A stretch of DNA of 64,000 bases from contig MKTY01000012.1 in assembly GCA_001898485.1 (NCBI GenBank), positions 53,605-117,604 on the forward strand, in the 5' to 3' direction. Made by a program: the position numbers and the translations under genes. This stretch comes from Sphingobacteriales bacterium 46-32 (GTDB lineage Bacteria; Bacteroidota; Bacteroidia; Chitinophagales; Chitinophagaceae). The notes below the pieces were generated by a model. The model was given only the letters and a program-made list of their open reading frames with translations, did no database searches and was not told where the DNA came from. Shown here piece by piece: positions 8,134 through 15,426 of the stretch (position 1 is its first letter; each line of letters opens with the position of its first letter).

Positions 8134-9162
8134 ATGCCTGCTCCCACTGTAGCCGTAGTGATCCTTAACTGGAATGGCCGCCAGTTCCTGGAACAATTCC
8201 TGCCGTCTGTGACGGCTTCGGGTTATCAGCCGTGTACAATATATGTTGCCGATAATGCCAGTACAGACGATTCGCTGGCATATCTGAAGGCGAACTGGTC
8301 GCAGGTAAAAATCATTTCACTATCTGAAAATTACGGGTTTACCAAAGGATATAATGAAGCGCTGCGTCAGGTGCAGGCAGATTATTATGTACTGCTCAAC
8401 TCAGATGTGGAGGTAGAAGCCGGCTGGCTTGAACCGATGGTGCGATTGCTGGAATCGGATCATACAATCGGCGCCTGTCAGCCCCGCATCAGGTCCTACC
8501 ATCAGCGCGATCATTTTGAGTACGCTGGGGCGGCCGGTGGATGGATCGACCGCTATGGTTATCCCTTTTGCCGCGGGCGTGTTTTCGAACAACTGGAAGC
8601 AGATACCGGTCAGTATAATGATACAGTGCCCATATTCTGGGCCAGCGGGGCAGCCATGTTTGTACGTGCTTCCGTATTTCATGAGTTGCGTGGGTTTGAT
8701 ACTTATTTCTTTGCCCACCAGGAGGAGATTGATCTCTGCTGGCGGATGCAACTGGCAGGGTATAGTGTATACGTTTGCCCTGATTCAATTGTATATCATG
8801 TAGGAGGTGGTACGCTGCCCCGGGGCAATAGCCGGAAGACCTTTCTTAATTTCCGCAACAACCATATTATGCTGGCCAAAAACCTAACCTGGCCGCAGCG
8901 GCTATGGATCATTCCTTTTCGGTTTTGCCTCGATGGGGTTACTGCATGGAAGCAGTTACTGAGCGGTGACAGTGCAACGTTTAAAGCAATTGTGAAAGCG
9001 CATTTTGCATTTATTGGATGGCTGTTTAATGGCCGGAAAAAGAGCAATTTCCCTATAAGACGAAAGGGAAAGCTACAGGGAGTTTTGTCTGCAAACCTTG
9101 CCTGGCTTCATTTTGCACGCGGGAAAAATAAGTTTTCAGAAATTGTGCAGAAAACCCATTGA
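8134..9162 (+). CDS. Family 2 glycosyltransferase
   Basis: 342-residue inverting glycosyltransferase of the GT-A fold, similar in layout to rhamnosyltransferase-like enzymes. It starts with VAVVILNWNGRQFLEQFLPS, has the nucleotide-binding ADNAST near residue 41, the metal-binding region LLNSDVEVEAGWL (near 90) and the acceptor-side motif GFDTYFFAHQEEIDLCWRM (near 190). The C-terminal part (about 230-342) is basic, with amphipathic or membrane-associating segments. It stands alone, about 12 kb before the exopolysaccharide locus, so its glycan is unknown. The first base of the ATG lies 36 bp downstream of a -7 box. Confidence 0.9.
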   Translation: MPAPTVAVVILNWNGRQFLEQFLPSVTASGYQPCTIYVADNASTDDSLAYLKANWSQVKIISLSENYGFTKGYNEALRQVQADYYVLLNSDVEVEAGWLEPMVRLLESDHTIGACQPRIRSYHQRDHFEYAGAAGGWIDRYGYPFCRGRVFEQLEADTGQYNDTVPIFWASGAAMFVRASVFHELRGFDTYFFAHQEEIDLCWRMQLAGYSVYVCPDSIVYHVGGGTLPRGNSRKTFLNFRNNHIMLAKNLTWPQRLWIIPFRFCLDGVTAWKQLLSGDSATFKAIVKAHFAFIGWLFNGRKKSNFPIRRKGKLQGVLSANLAWLHFARGKNKFSEIVQKTH

Positions 9163-9181
9163 TTTATTTGTACTTAACCCC

Positions 9182-9189
9182 TATTTTTG
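9182..9189 (+). promoter_or_regulatory. -7 box deciding the start of the small membrane protein
   Basis: TATTTTTG, followed by C, matches TAnnTTTG. A possible TTG start at 9187 lies inside this box, so the ATG at 9208 is preferred. Confidence 0.55.
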
Positions 9190-9207
9190 CAGCGTAAAAA
9201 AATCACT

Positions 9208-9429
9208 ATGAGCGCTCCTCATTACGACTATAACGAAGAACTGAAAAAAGTACAGGATAAAGACTTTACCCATAGCTGGGTTTCTTCTTCCGGTTTCATT
9301 TTTTATCTGAGTGTATTCTGCCTGGTGGCTTTTGCTTTTGGTGGCTGTTACAAGCTGTATACTAAACGCTTCGAAAAACCGAAGGTTGTTGTACAGGAAA
9401 GCACATTGTACACCCCGAAGTACAAATAA
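9208..9429 (+). CDS. Small single-span membrane protein, unknown
   Basis: 73 residues from the ATG at 9208; the upstream TTG at 9187 overlaps the apparent -7 promoter box. A charged N-terminus (SAPHYDYNEELKKV) precedes one membrane span (about residues 28-47, ending FAFGGCYKLY) and a short basic tail. No enzyme motif is visible. It resembles the short conserved membrane proteins of unknown function often annotated in Chitinophagaceae. Function cannot be assigned. Confidence 0.65.
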   Translation: MSAPHYDYNEELKKVQDKDFTHSWVSSSGFIFYLSVFCLVAFAFGGCYKLYTKRFEKPKVVVQESTLYTPKYK

Positions 9430-9466
9430 TTTTCCTAAAAAATTTTTTTACAATAGGTTGTTTACC

Positions 9467-9474
9467 TATTTTTG
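9467..9474 (+). promoter_or_regulatory. -7 box upstream of tRNA-Gly
   Basis: TATTTTTG, followed by C, about 58 bp before the tRNA-Gly gene, matches TAnnTTTG. Confidence 0.45.
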
Positions 9475-9532
9475 CAACCCCTTAGTTCTTTGGTTGTTGA
9501 GAGGGAAAATAACCTGATCAGCAAATAAATAT

Positions 9533-9608
<76 letters not shown>

Positions 9609-9610
9609 GA

Positions 9611-9641
9611 ATCCTCTCTCGAAACAGAGAGGATTTTTTTT
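9611..9641 (+). terminator. tRNA-Gly terminator
   Basis: ATCCTCTCT / AGAGAGGAT stem closed by a small loop, followed by a T-run at 9633-9641. Confidence 0.85.
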
Positions 9642-9660
9642 TGAACCCAAACCACTGCCT

Positions 9661-9893
9661 GCCCTGGTGGTGAAATTGGTATCCCGAAGTTTCGGGAACG
9701 CAGGACTTAAAATCCCGGGATAAAACAGTTAACCATCTAACCTGATGGTGAAATTGGTATCCCGAAGTTTCGGGAACGCAGGACTTAAAATCCCGGGATA
9801 AACAGTTAACCATCTGCCCTGGTGGTGAAATTGGTATCCCGAAGTTTCGGGAACGCAGGACTTAAAATCCTGGGATAAAAAAGTTAACCATCT
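9661..9893 (+). repeat. Three tandem tRNA-Leu 5'-halves with a palindrome in the D-arm
   Basis: Three units of 78, 77 and 78 bp start at 9661, 9739 and 9816. Each copies the 5' half of the intact tRNA-Leu at 9894: acceptor 5' strand, D-arm and anticodon arm. In each, the D-loop triplet GAC is replaced by TCCCGAAGTTTCGGGA (9682-9697, 9760-9775, 9837-9852). After the anticodon arm each continues as GGGATAAA, an A-rich bit and GTTAACCATCT rather than the variable arm. Units 1 and 2 have AATCCCGGGA where the tRNA has AATCCTG; unit 3 has AATCCTGGGA. None can fold as a full tRNA. Confidence 0.9.
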
Positions 9894-9979
9894 GCCCTGG
9901 TGGTGAAATTGGTAGACACGCAGGACTTAAAATCCTGTGGCCAGCAATGGCCGTATCGGTTCAACTCCGATCCGGGGCA
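9894..9979 (+). tRNA. tRNA-Leu(UAA)
   Basis: 86-nt class II tRNA. The acceptor GCCCTGG pairs with CCGGGGC, discriminator A. The anticodon stem CAGGA/TCCTG holds the loop CTTAAAA with anticodon TAA at 9928-9930. The long variable arm (GGCCAGCAATGGCC) and the T-arm ATCGG/CCGAT are intact. CCA is not encoded. It is the only complete copy in an array of partial copies. Confidence 0.96.
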
Positions 9980-9993
9980 CAAACACACTACAC

Positions 9994-10019
9994 AACCAGT
10001 CCAGCGACTGGTTTTTTTT
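9994..10019 (+). terminator. tRNA-Leu(UAA) terminator
   Basis: AACCAGTC-CAGC-GACTGGTT hairpin followed by eight T. Near-identical copies recur at 10077-10101 and 10530-10555 behind the tRNA 3'-half copies. Confidence 0.88.
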
Positions 10020-10101
10020 GCAATGGCTGTATTGGTTCAACTCCTCCCGATACTTCGGGACCGGGGCACACTGCTTAACCAGTCCAGCGACTGGGTTTTT
10101 T
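10020..10101 (+). repeat. tRNA-Leu 3'-half copy with palindrome plus terminator copy
   Basis: Repeats the 3' part of the tRNA (variable arm, T-arm, acceptor 3' strand) and its terminator. In the T-arm the triplet GAT of CTCC-GAT-CCGGGGC is replaced by TCCCGATACTTCGGGA (10045-10060). It ends nine bases before the GIY-YIG start codon. Confidence 0.85.
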
Positions 10102-10109
10102 CGTAGTGT

Positions 10110-10409
10110 ATGGAATATTTTGTTTACATATTATTTTCTGAAAAGCTCAATCGGTTTTATATCGGCACAACCGATGATCCGGTCAAGCGCTTATGTGAAC
10201 ATAACTCAGCTCATTACCCCAATGCCTATACGGCTAAAGGCATTCCCTGGACTCTCTTTCACACAATTCCCTGTACAACCAGCCAGCAGGCTTATGACCT
10301 GGAACGATTTATTAAAAGCATGAAGTCGGCCGTTTTCATTCGTAATCTGAAAGAAGATCCAGCTATTATTTCACGCGTTTTTGAAAGACTAAGTAATAAA
10401 GAGAAATGA
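10110..10409 (+). CDS. GIY-YIG family nuclease
   Basis: 99-residue single-domain protein of the GIY-YIG fold (UPF0213/YhbQ-like size), expected to cleave DNA one strand at a time with a bound metal. Motifs: VYI (residues 5-7), YIG (17-19), catalytic-type Arg27 in KRLCEHN, and Glu65 in AYDLERF. The ATG is chosen because the domain starts immediately. The gene is bounded on both sides by tRNA-Leu 3'-half copies, each with a palindrome and a terminator copy, so it lies inside a repeat-flanked segment. No ribosome binding site is obvious. It could be a homing-type nuclease tied to the tRNA array, or a host repair nuclease by chance; the context favours the first, but this is inference. Confidence 0.9.
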   Translation: MEYFVYILFSEKLNRFYIGTTDDPVKRLCEHNSAHYPNAYTAKGIPWTLFHTIPCTTSQQAYDLERFIKSMKSAVFIRNLKEDPAIISRVFERLSNKEK

Positions 10410-10411
10410 TA

Positions 10412-10555
10412 GCCCTACAATTTAGACACGCAGCCCCGAAGCTTCGGGGTTAAAATCCTGCGGCCAGCAATGGCTGTATTGGTTCAACTCCTCCCGATAC
10501 TTCGGGACCGGGGCACAAACACACTACACAACCAGTCCAGCGACTGGTTTTTTTT
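10412..10555 (+). pseudogene. Degenerate tRNA-Leu copy with two palindromes, plus terminator copy
   Basis: Begins GCCCT, lacks most of the D-arm, then follows the tRNA to its 3' end at 10515. CCCCGAAGCTTCGGGG (10434-10449) replaces GAC in the anticodon arm, removing the anticodon-stem pairing, and TCCCGATACTTCGGGA (10492-10507) replaces GAT in the T-arm. The tRNA terminator is repeated at 10530-10555. It starts three bases after the GIY-YIG stop codon. Confidence 0.85.
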
Positions 10556-10605
10556 GCAATGGCTGTATTGGTTCAACTCCTCCCGAACACTCGGGATTGG
10601 GCACA
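10556..10605 (+). repeat. Third tRNA-Leu 3'-half copy with palindrome
   Basis: Repeats GCAATGGCTGTATTGGTTCA and the following bases as at 10020, with TCCCGAACACTCGGGA (10581-10596) in the T-arm and a decayed end TTGGGCACA. No terminator copy follows. The array ends here. Confidence 0.8.
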
Positions 10606-10680
10606 AAGCCTTCAGCAAATAGCGCCTCATCTTTTGCCAGGGATTTTATCCGCCGCTTCCGGTTATTAATCGGTAACTCT

Positions 10681-11970
10681 TTACTGCACTGTTATCCTTG
10701 CCGGCGTTTCCGTGCCGTTAATCAAGCCCGAAGCAGCCTGCGCAATTCCCTGGATGACGCTGGTAAGGTGACCAATATCGATCCGTTTTACATCATCGCA
10801 CAGCGAATGATAGCAGCGATCGTCATCATCGCTGCTCATGATGGTATGCGCCGGCACGCCGTATTTTGCGAAAGAGTAATTATCACTTCGCATAAACAGC
10901 TGCTTTCGTTCATCCGGCTCTGGTTTTACTTTGATACCTGCACCGGCCAGACCTTTTGATAACATCCGGGGCAGGTTAGACATATTTTCACCCGTAATAA
11001 AAACCTTTTTCCTGCCGTACATGGGAACGCCGATCATTTCGATATTGATATTAGCTACCACATCATCCGGATTAATATACTGCACAAAATCAGCTGACCC
11101 CAGCAAGCCCAACTCCTCGCCGGCAAATGCACAAAAGAGTATTGTCCGCTCATTATAATCCTTTTTTGCAAAGTACCTGGCAAGTTCCAGTAAAGCCGTG
11201 GTCCCCGATGCATTATCATTGGCTCCATTAAATACGGTATCCCGCGATGAAGAGCCTTTTGTCTTTCCCTTCATTACACCTACATGATCATAATGAGCAC
11301 TGAAAACAACAATTTCTTCAGGTCTTGTTTTTCCGGGAATCATTCCAACCACATTGTACCCCACACCGGCAGACCAGGCTGGTCCGGCAAGCAGCTTTAC
11401 CAGTTGCGGTTCACCTGTTGCGTACACCAACAGGAAATTTTGCTGGCTTTCTTTGCCGGGGCGCTTAAAGTTTACAGGAAAAAAAAGCTCACCGGTACGG
11501 GGCTGAGTGGACCAGACCAGGATATTTTCACCCCGGTCTTTATAACGAAGAAACACATCCTCTGTAATCGTTGTATCAATCTTAATTACCGTAAAATCAG
11601 CAAGATCTTTTGACACAGGCCTTTCACTTATGCCAAAATACTTATAGGCATCATACGGTATATAACCGTTATTCCAGAGCAACGAAGCCACCGTTGGCCC
11701 TACCGATTTCTTATTTAAAGAAAAAGGGATATAATAATCCGGCTGATCCTGTAAGGGTACAAGCCCTGCATTGCTAAACTGCTGACCAATAAAAGTACTA
11801 ACCTCCGATTGTTTTGCAGTTCCATTTCCCCTCCCCTGCAGCGTGTCTGAAGCGAGGAAATAAATTGTATGCCTTACATTTTCCTGGGTAATAGAAGACA
11901 GCGGTTCCTGCGCCCTTATGCTGCCCTGAATTAGCAGTAGTATTATCGTAATATGCCAGCTCTGCGCCAT
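10681..11970 (-). CDS. Secreted M28-family zinc aminopeptidase
   Basis: 429 residues with an N-terminal signal peptide (about 1-20, ending IRAQ), so exported. Zinc-binding motifs of the M28 family are visible: SAHYDHVG (near 225), GANDNASGTTALLELAR (near 250), the catalytic Glu pair in FAGEELGLLGS (near 285) and a late His in DDRCYHSLCDD (near 400). It would release N-terminal amino acids from peptides in the periplasm or outside the cell. It is a single gene on the minus strand. The 5' side (11971-12205) holds no gene I can support. Confidence 0.9.
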   Translation of the reverse strand: MAQSWHITIILLLIQGSIRAQEPLSSITQENVRHTIYFLASDTLQGRGNGTAKQSEVSTFIGQQFSNAGLVPLQDQPDYYIPFSLNKKSVGPTVASLLWNNGYIPYDAYKYFGISERPVSKDLADFTVIKIDTTITEDVFLRYKDRGENILVWSTQPRTGELFFPVNFKRPGKESQQNFLLVYATGEPQLVKLLAGPAWSAGVGYNVVGMIPGKTRPEEIVVFSAHYDHVGVMKGKTKGSSSRDTVFNGANDNASGTTALLELARYFAKKDYNERTILFCAFAGEELGLLGSADFVQYINPDDVVANINIEMIGVPMYGRKKVFITGENMSNLPRMLSKGLAGAGIKVKPEPDERKQLFMRSDNYSFAKYGVPAHTIMSSDDDDRCYHSLCDDVKRIDIGHLTSVIQGIAQAASGLINGTETPARITVQ

Positions 11971-12205
11971 TCGTCAAAAATAGCTTTTACCGGTTAATCG
12001 AGTTATTTCATATCACATGCATCCCTGAAATGATGGAAAGAAACTTCCCAAATGACCGGGAAACACGTGAACTCATATTAACCGCCCAAAGAGAAAATAA
12101 ACAACTACATGCTTTATCCTGCGTTGCAGGGAATCATAAACTATCATCTTTATTTTTTATTCTATCCATAGCCGTCTGCCTGCCGGAACCGGCAAATGTT
12201 TGCAT

Positions 12206-12571
12206 CTACCAGCGCATACAAAGAAATGCATCTTCACTGGTGGCCACTTTGTTGTTGGCTTTGACGATAATATCATACAAACCGCCTTCCATATCTGCGG
12301 GCAACGTAACTACCAGAGTGGTGGCAGATGCAGTCTTTACTGCAGCAGTATAATTACCGGCCTTTACTTCGTTGGCGGCTGCGTTGAGGTTAAACCCTGT
12401 GCCGGTAATAGTAATTGTGGCAGATGGATCGCCTATCTCGGGCGATACGGATGAAATACGGAGCGTAACGGGGTTACCGGGTACCCCCGGATCGGGATTC
12501 GGGGCAGGAGTATCATTTTTACTGCACGAGAATACGATGCCGGCCAATGCTAATAGCAATGTTTTTTTCAT
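12206..12571 (-). CDS. Short IPT/TIG-domain lipoprotein
   Basis: 121 residues: lipoprotein signal (LLALAGIVFSC, Cys at about 16), a Pro/Asn-rich linker, then a single IPT/TIG immunoglobulin-like domain (ISSVSPEIGDPSATITITG) with the typical GTGF turn, to about residue 115. It ends with FLCMRW soon after the domain. Bacteroidota IPT/TIG lipoproteins are usually longer, with further domains, so this may be a truncated relic; no continuation in another frame was recognised downstream. It probably sits on the outer or inner membrane surface. Function unknown. Confidence 0.7.
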   Translation of the reverse strand: MKKTLLLALAGIVFSCSKNDTPAPNPDPGVPGNPVTLRISSVSPEIGDPSATITITGTGFNLNAAANEVKAGNYTAAVKTASATTLVVTLPADMEGGLYDIIVKANNKVATSEDAFLCMRW

Positions 12572-12889
12572 TAAGAGCGTGTTTAAATAGAACTAATAAT
12601 GCTGGTGAACCGGTGTGCAGGATATGAGACTAAAACTACATTGCGATAGAAACAATTTTGATGCAAAAACGTATGAACCGGAGATATAACTGCATGAACT
12701 GAAGGCAGTGACTACATTCAGACTTCGGCATGGTTGAGATTTATATTCTGTGTTTACTGCGGGTAAAATTTGCTGCAAATGACGCAGATGGATGCAGATA
12801 AATCCTTCCCGGCTTTTCAAACTGAGTCAATACTGAGCTGAATAATGCGTAAAATCGCAGCCTTAACCGCTTTCCTTCCTACTTTTGAG
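12572..12889. other. Gap before the DUF2130 gene
   Basis: About 320 bp with no supported gene; a 75-codon minus frame here has no recognisable features. The only clear signal is the -7 box at its right end. Confidence 0.4.
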
Positions 12890-12897
12890 AAAAGAAG
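12890..12897 (+). promoter_or_regulatory. -7 box of the DUF2130 gene
   Basis: TACTTTTG ends nine bases before the ATG at 12907, so the transcript leader would be very short or absent. Confidence 0.55.
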
Positions 12898-12906
12898 CTA
12901 CGAAAA

Positions 12907-14160
12907 ATGGCCACAAACATCAAATGCCCCAATTGCAATCACGAGTTTCCGCTGGAAGCTGCTGTATCGGAGGAGTATAAGAAGGAACTGCGTGAGCAGC
13001 TGGTAACCTATAAAAAACAGAAAGAACAGGAACTGGCGCGGCGCGAGCAGGAATGGCAGCAGCAGATGCTGCAAAAAGATGCCGACCTGAATAAACGACT
13101 GCAGCAGGAAAAAGAACAACTACAGGTGGAGCTCGATCAGGCTATCCGCAAACGCATCAGCGCCGATTTTGAAAACAAGCTGCAACTGCTGGAACAAAAC
13201 AACCGCGAAAACGAAGAACGGCTGAAGGAAGCACGCCGCAAAGAAGCTGAATTTCTGCGCCAGCAGCAGGATTTGAAGAATAAAGAGGCCGAGCTGGAGC
13301 TGGAAGTGCAGAAACAACTGCAGCTGGAGCGCGAAAAATTGTCGGAAGAGATTCGCAAAATAGAAGAGCAGAAAGTTGCCGTAAAGGAAACCGAACTCAT
13401 GCTGCGCATGAAGGAACTTGAAAAGCAGCTGGAAGATCAGAAACGCCTGGCAGATGAAATGAAACGAAGGGCCGAGCAGGGTTCCACACAGTTGCAGGGC
13501 GAGATCCAGGAACTGGTGCTGGAAGATATGCTGCGCAGCACGTTCCCCTTTGACCAGGTCACCGAGGTTGGTAAAGGTGTGCGGGGCGCAGACTGTATAC
13601 AAACCGTACGCAATGCCCAGGGCCTGGAATGTGGCCGGATCATTTTTGAAAGTAAACGTACCAAGGAATTCGGAGGTGACTGGATCGAAAAATTAAAGGC
13701 CGACATGCGCAGCCAGGGAGCCGATGTAGCTGTGCTGGTCACACAGGTCATGCCGCGTGACCTGGATCGCTTTGGCGAAAAAAATGGTGTCTGGATCTGC
13801 TCTTTTGCCGAAGTCAAAGCCGTGGTGCATATGCTCCGTGATGGTATTATTAAAATAGCGGGTGCCCTGCGCAGCCAGGAAAATAAGGGCGACAAAATGC
13901 ACTTGCTCTATAATTACCTCACCAGTTCTGAGTTTGCGGAACAGTGGAAAGCCATACGCGAAGGATTTATGAGTATGCGGCTCTCCATCCAGAAAGAACG
14001 CGATGCGATGGAGAAGCTCTGGAAGGCGCGCGAGAAACAGCTGGAAAAGGTTTTGCTCAATGCCGCTCATATCCGCGGTTCCATAGAAGGCATTGCCGGT
14101 ATGGACGCCGTAGACCTTAACCTGCTCGATGATGCTCCGGCAGATCCGGCTATTGAATAA
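12907..14160 (+). CDS. DUF2130 domain protein (coiled coil plus nuclease-like domain)
   Basis: 417 residues. The N-terminus has a CPNCNHEF mini zinc knuckle, then a long charged coiled coil (about residues 25-200, rich in Glu, Gln, Lys). The C-terminal domain contains GVRGADCIQTV, then RIIFESKRTKEF and VAVLVTQVMPRDLD. The GAD...ESK spacing resembles a PD-(D/E)XK nuclease core, so a DNA-related role is plausible but inferred. Length and organisation match the DUF2130 family. It stands alone, with its own promoter, and converges on the phosphopantetheinyl transferase gene with two bases between stops. Confidence 0.88.
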   Translation: MATNIKCPNCNHEFPLEAAVSEEYKKELREQLVTYKKQKEQELARREQEWQQQMLQKDADLNKRLQQEKEQLQVELDQAIRKRISADFENKLQLLEQNNRENEERLKEARRKEAEFLRQQQDLKNKEAELELEVQKQLQLEREKLSEEIRKIEEQKVAVKETELMLRMKELEKQLEDQKRLADEMKRRAEQGSTQLQGEIQELVLEDMLRSTFPFDQVTEVGKGVRGADCIQTVRNAQGLECGRIIFESKRTKEFGGDWIEKLKADMRSQGADVAVLVTQVMPRDLDRFGEKNGVWICSFAEVKAVVHMLRDGIIKIAGALRSQENKGDKMHLLYNYLTSSEFAEQWKAIREGFMSMRLSIQKERDAMEKLWKAREKQLEKVLLNAAHIRGSIEGIAGMDAVDLNLLDDAPADPAIE

Positions 14161-14162
14161 TA

Positions 14163-14780
14163 TCAGCTCATTACCCAGGCCAGCATGAGCGGAGCCAGGC
14201 TATGTACCTGCACGGAAAGTTCCTCTCCCGTGGGTGTAAACCGGCAACTGACCAGCGAAATATCCGAACCTGGATAAAGCGGCATATCGGTGCGGAAGTC
14301 TAGTCCGCCTTTTCCATACCATTTATATACGGCCTCTTTGGCGCTCCAGAGACCGGTGAGTTTACACAGATCGTCATCATCCGCCGGCATCAATCCGAAA
14401 CGGTCCTGCTCTTCGGGTGAAAGAAATTTATGCCGGATACCGGCGAGGCGGGGCACCGGCACTTCAATGTCAATACCTACCCGGGCCGAGCGGCTCACAA
14501 TAGCGGCGGCATAATCGCCGCAATGGGAAATAGAAAAATGATACCGGTCGTCCGGCAAAAAAGGCTTACGGGTATCGGCTATCTGCACCAGCTCGTACGG
14601 AAAATCCGGCGCCAGAAACTGCAGCAGAAAACGACCGGCCAGGTGCTGCAGCCGCTTATGCGGATGCGTCACATCACGGTGCTGCGGAACGTTTCCTTTA
14701 AAAAACGCTTCGGTTTCTTCTATCTTCCAAATACCCAACCTGGTATCAGCGTTGATTCGATGTTGAAAAAAAACAGGCAT
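14163..14780 (-). CDS. 4'-phosphopantetheinyl transferase superfamily protein
   Basis: 205 residues from the ATG at 14780. A longer frame to 14852 adds an unlikely 24-residue leader and almost reaches the divergent dcd gene. The enzyme would transfer phosphopantetheine from CoA to carrier-protein serines. Family motifs are present: VGIDIEVP (magnesium-binding Asp and Glu) and WSAKEAVYKWYGKG. The N-terminal half is weakly conserved, as usual for Sfp-like proteins. No polyketide or peptide synthase gene is nearby, so the partner could be the fatty-acid acyl carrier protein or a distant cluster. Confidence 0.87.
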   Translation of the reverse strand: MPVFFQHRINADTRLGIWKIEETEAFFKGNVPQHRDVTHPHKRLQHLAGRFLLQFLAPDFPYELVQIADTRKPFLPDDRYHFSISHCGDYAAAIVSRSARVGIDIEVPVPRLAGIRHKFLSPEEQDRFGLMPADDDDLCKLTGLWSAKEAVYKWYGKGGLDFRTDMPLYPGSDISLVSCRFTPTGEELSVQVHSLAPLMLAWVMS

Positions 14781-14857
14781 GTTGTCGGTCCTAAGAACTA
14801 CGAAGTACGATATTTGAAGCGTAGCAAAAAAGTATTTGCTGTTTATTTGCACGTATT

Positions 14858-15394
14858 ATGATATTATCTGATAGCCGTATACTGGAAGAAATCGACAAGG
14901 GAACTATTGTACTGTCTCCTTATAACAGAGAATGCCTGGGCAGCAACTCTTACGATGTACACCTGGGCCGCTGGCTGGCCACTTACCGTGAACATATACT
15001 GGATGCCAAAAAACACAATGAGATCGAGTATTTCGAAATTCCGGAGGAAGGCTTTGTGCTCTATCCGCATATTTTCTATCTGGGGGTAACGCTGGAATAC
15101 ACCGAGACCCATGCCCATGTGCCTTTCCTGGAAGGAAAATCATCGACCGGCCGTCTCGGTATCGATATCCACGCTACTGCCGGCAAAGGCGATGTGGGCT
15201 TCTGCGGGCACTGGACCCTCGAAATATCGGTGAAACAGCCGGTGAAAGTATATAAAGGTATGCCCGTAGGCCAGCTGATTTATTTCCCTGTTGATGGCGA
15301 AATACAGGTAGCCTACAATCAGAAAAAAAATGCCAAATACAGCGGTCAGCCCGATAAGCCGATCGAAAGCATGATGTGGAAAAACACATTCTGA
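14858..15394 (+). CDS. dcd: dCTP deaminase
   Basis: 178 residues. Converts dCTP to dUTP (or, in bifunctional members, directly to dUMP) for thymidylate synthesis. Family features: N-terminal MILSDSRILEEI, the NSYDVHLG segment (near 28), the catalytic region GKSSTGRLGIDIHATAGKGD with its Arg and Glu neighbours (near 90-115), and GHWTLEISV. The C-terminal tail KYSGQPDKP closes over the nucleotide in relatives. Length is normal. It is divergent from the phosphopantetheinyl transferase gene and followed closely by a secreted unknown protein. Confidence 0.93.
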   Translation: MILSDSRILEEIDKGTIVLSPYNRECLGSNSYDVHLGRWLATYREHILDAKKHNEIEYFEIPEEGFVLYPHIFYLGVTLEYTETHAHVPFLEGKSSTGRLGIDIHATAGKGDVGFCGHWTLEISVKQPVKVYKGMPVGQLIYFPVDGEIQVAYNQKKNAKYSGQPDKPIESMMWKNTF

Positions 15395-15426
15395 TACTCA
15401 TCAATACATTACGAAACAACCGGTGT

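Noticed and set aside
9661..9893. Three further functional tRNA-Leu genes
   Set aside because: Each has a 16-bp palindrome in the D-arm and lacks variable arm, T-arm and acceptor 3' strand, so no tRNA can form.
9937..10323. Plus-strand frame of 128 residues from tRNA-Leu into the GIY-YIG gene
   Set aside because: Overlaps the intact tRNA, two terminators and the GIY-YIG frame, which has a clear domain.
12030..12353. Plus-strand frame of 107 residues overlapping the IPT/TIG lipoprotein gene
   Set aside because: No signal, domain or promoter; overlaps a gene with a clear lipoprotein signal and domain.
13120..13602. Long antisense frames over the coiled coil of the DUF2130 gene
   Set aside because: Phe/Leu-rich shadows of Glu/Lys/Gln codons on the other strand.
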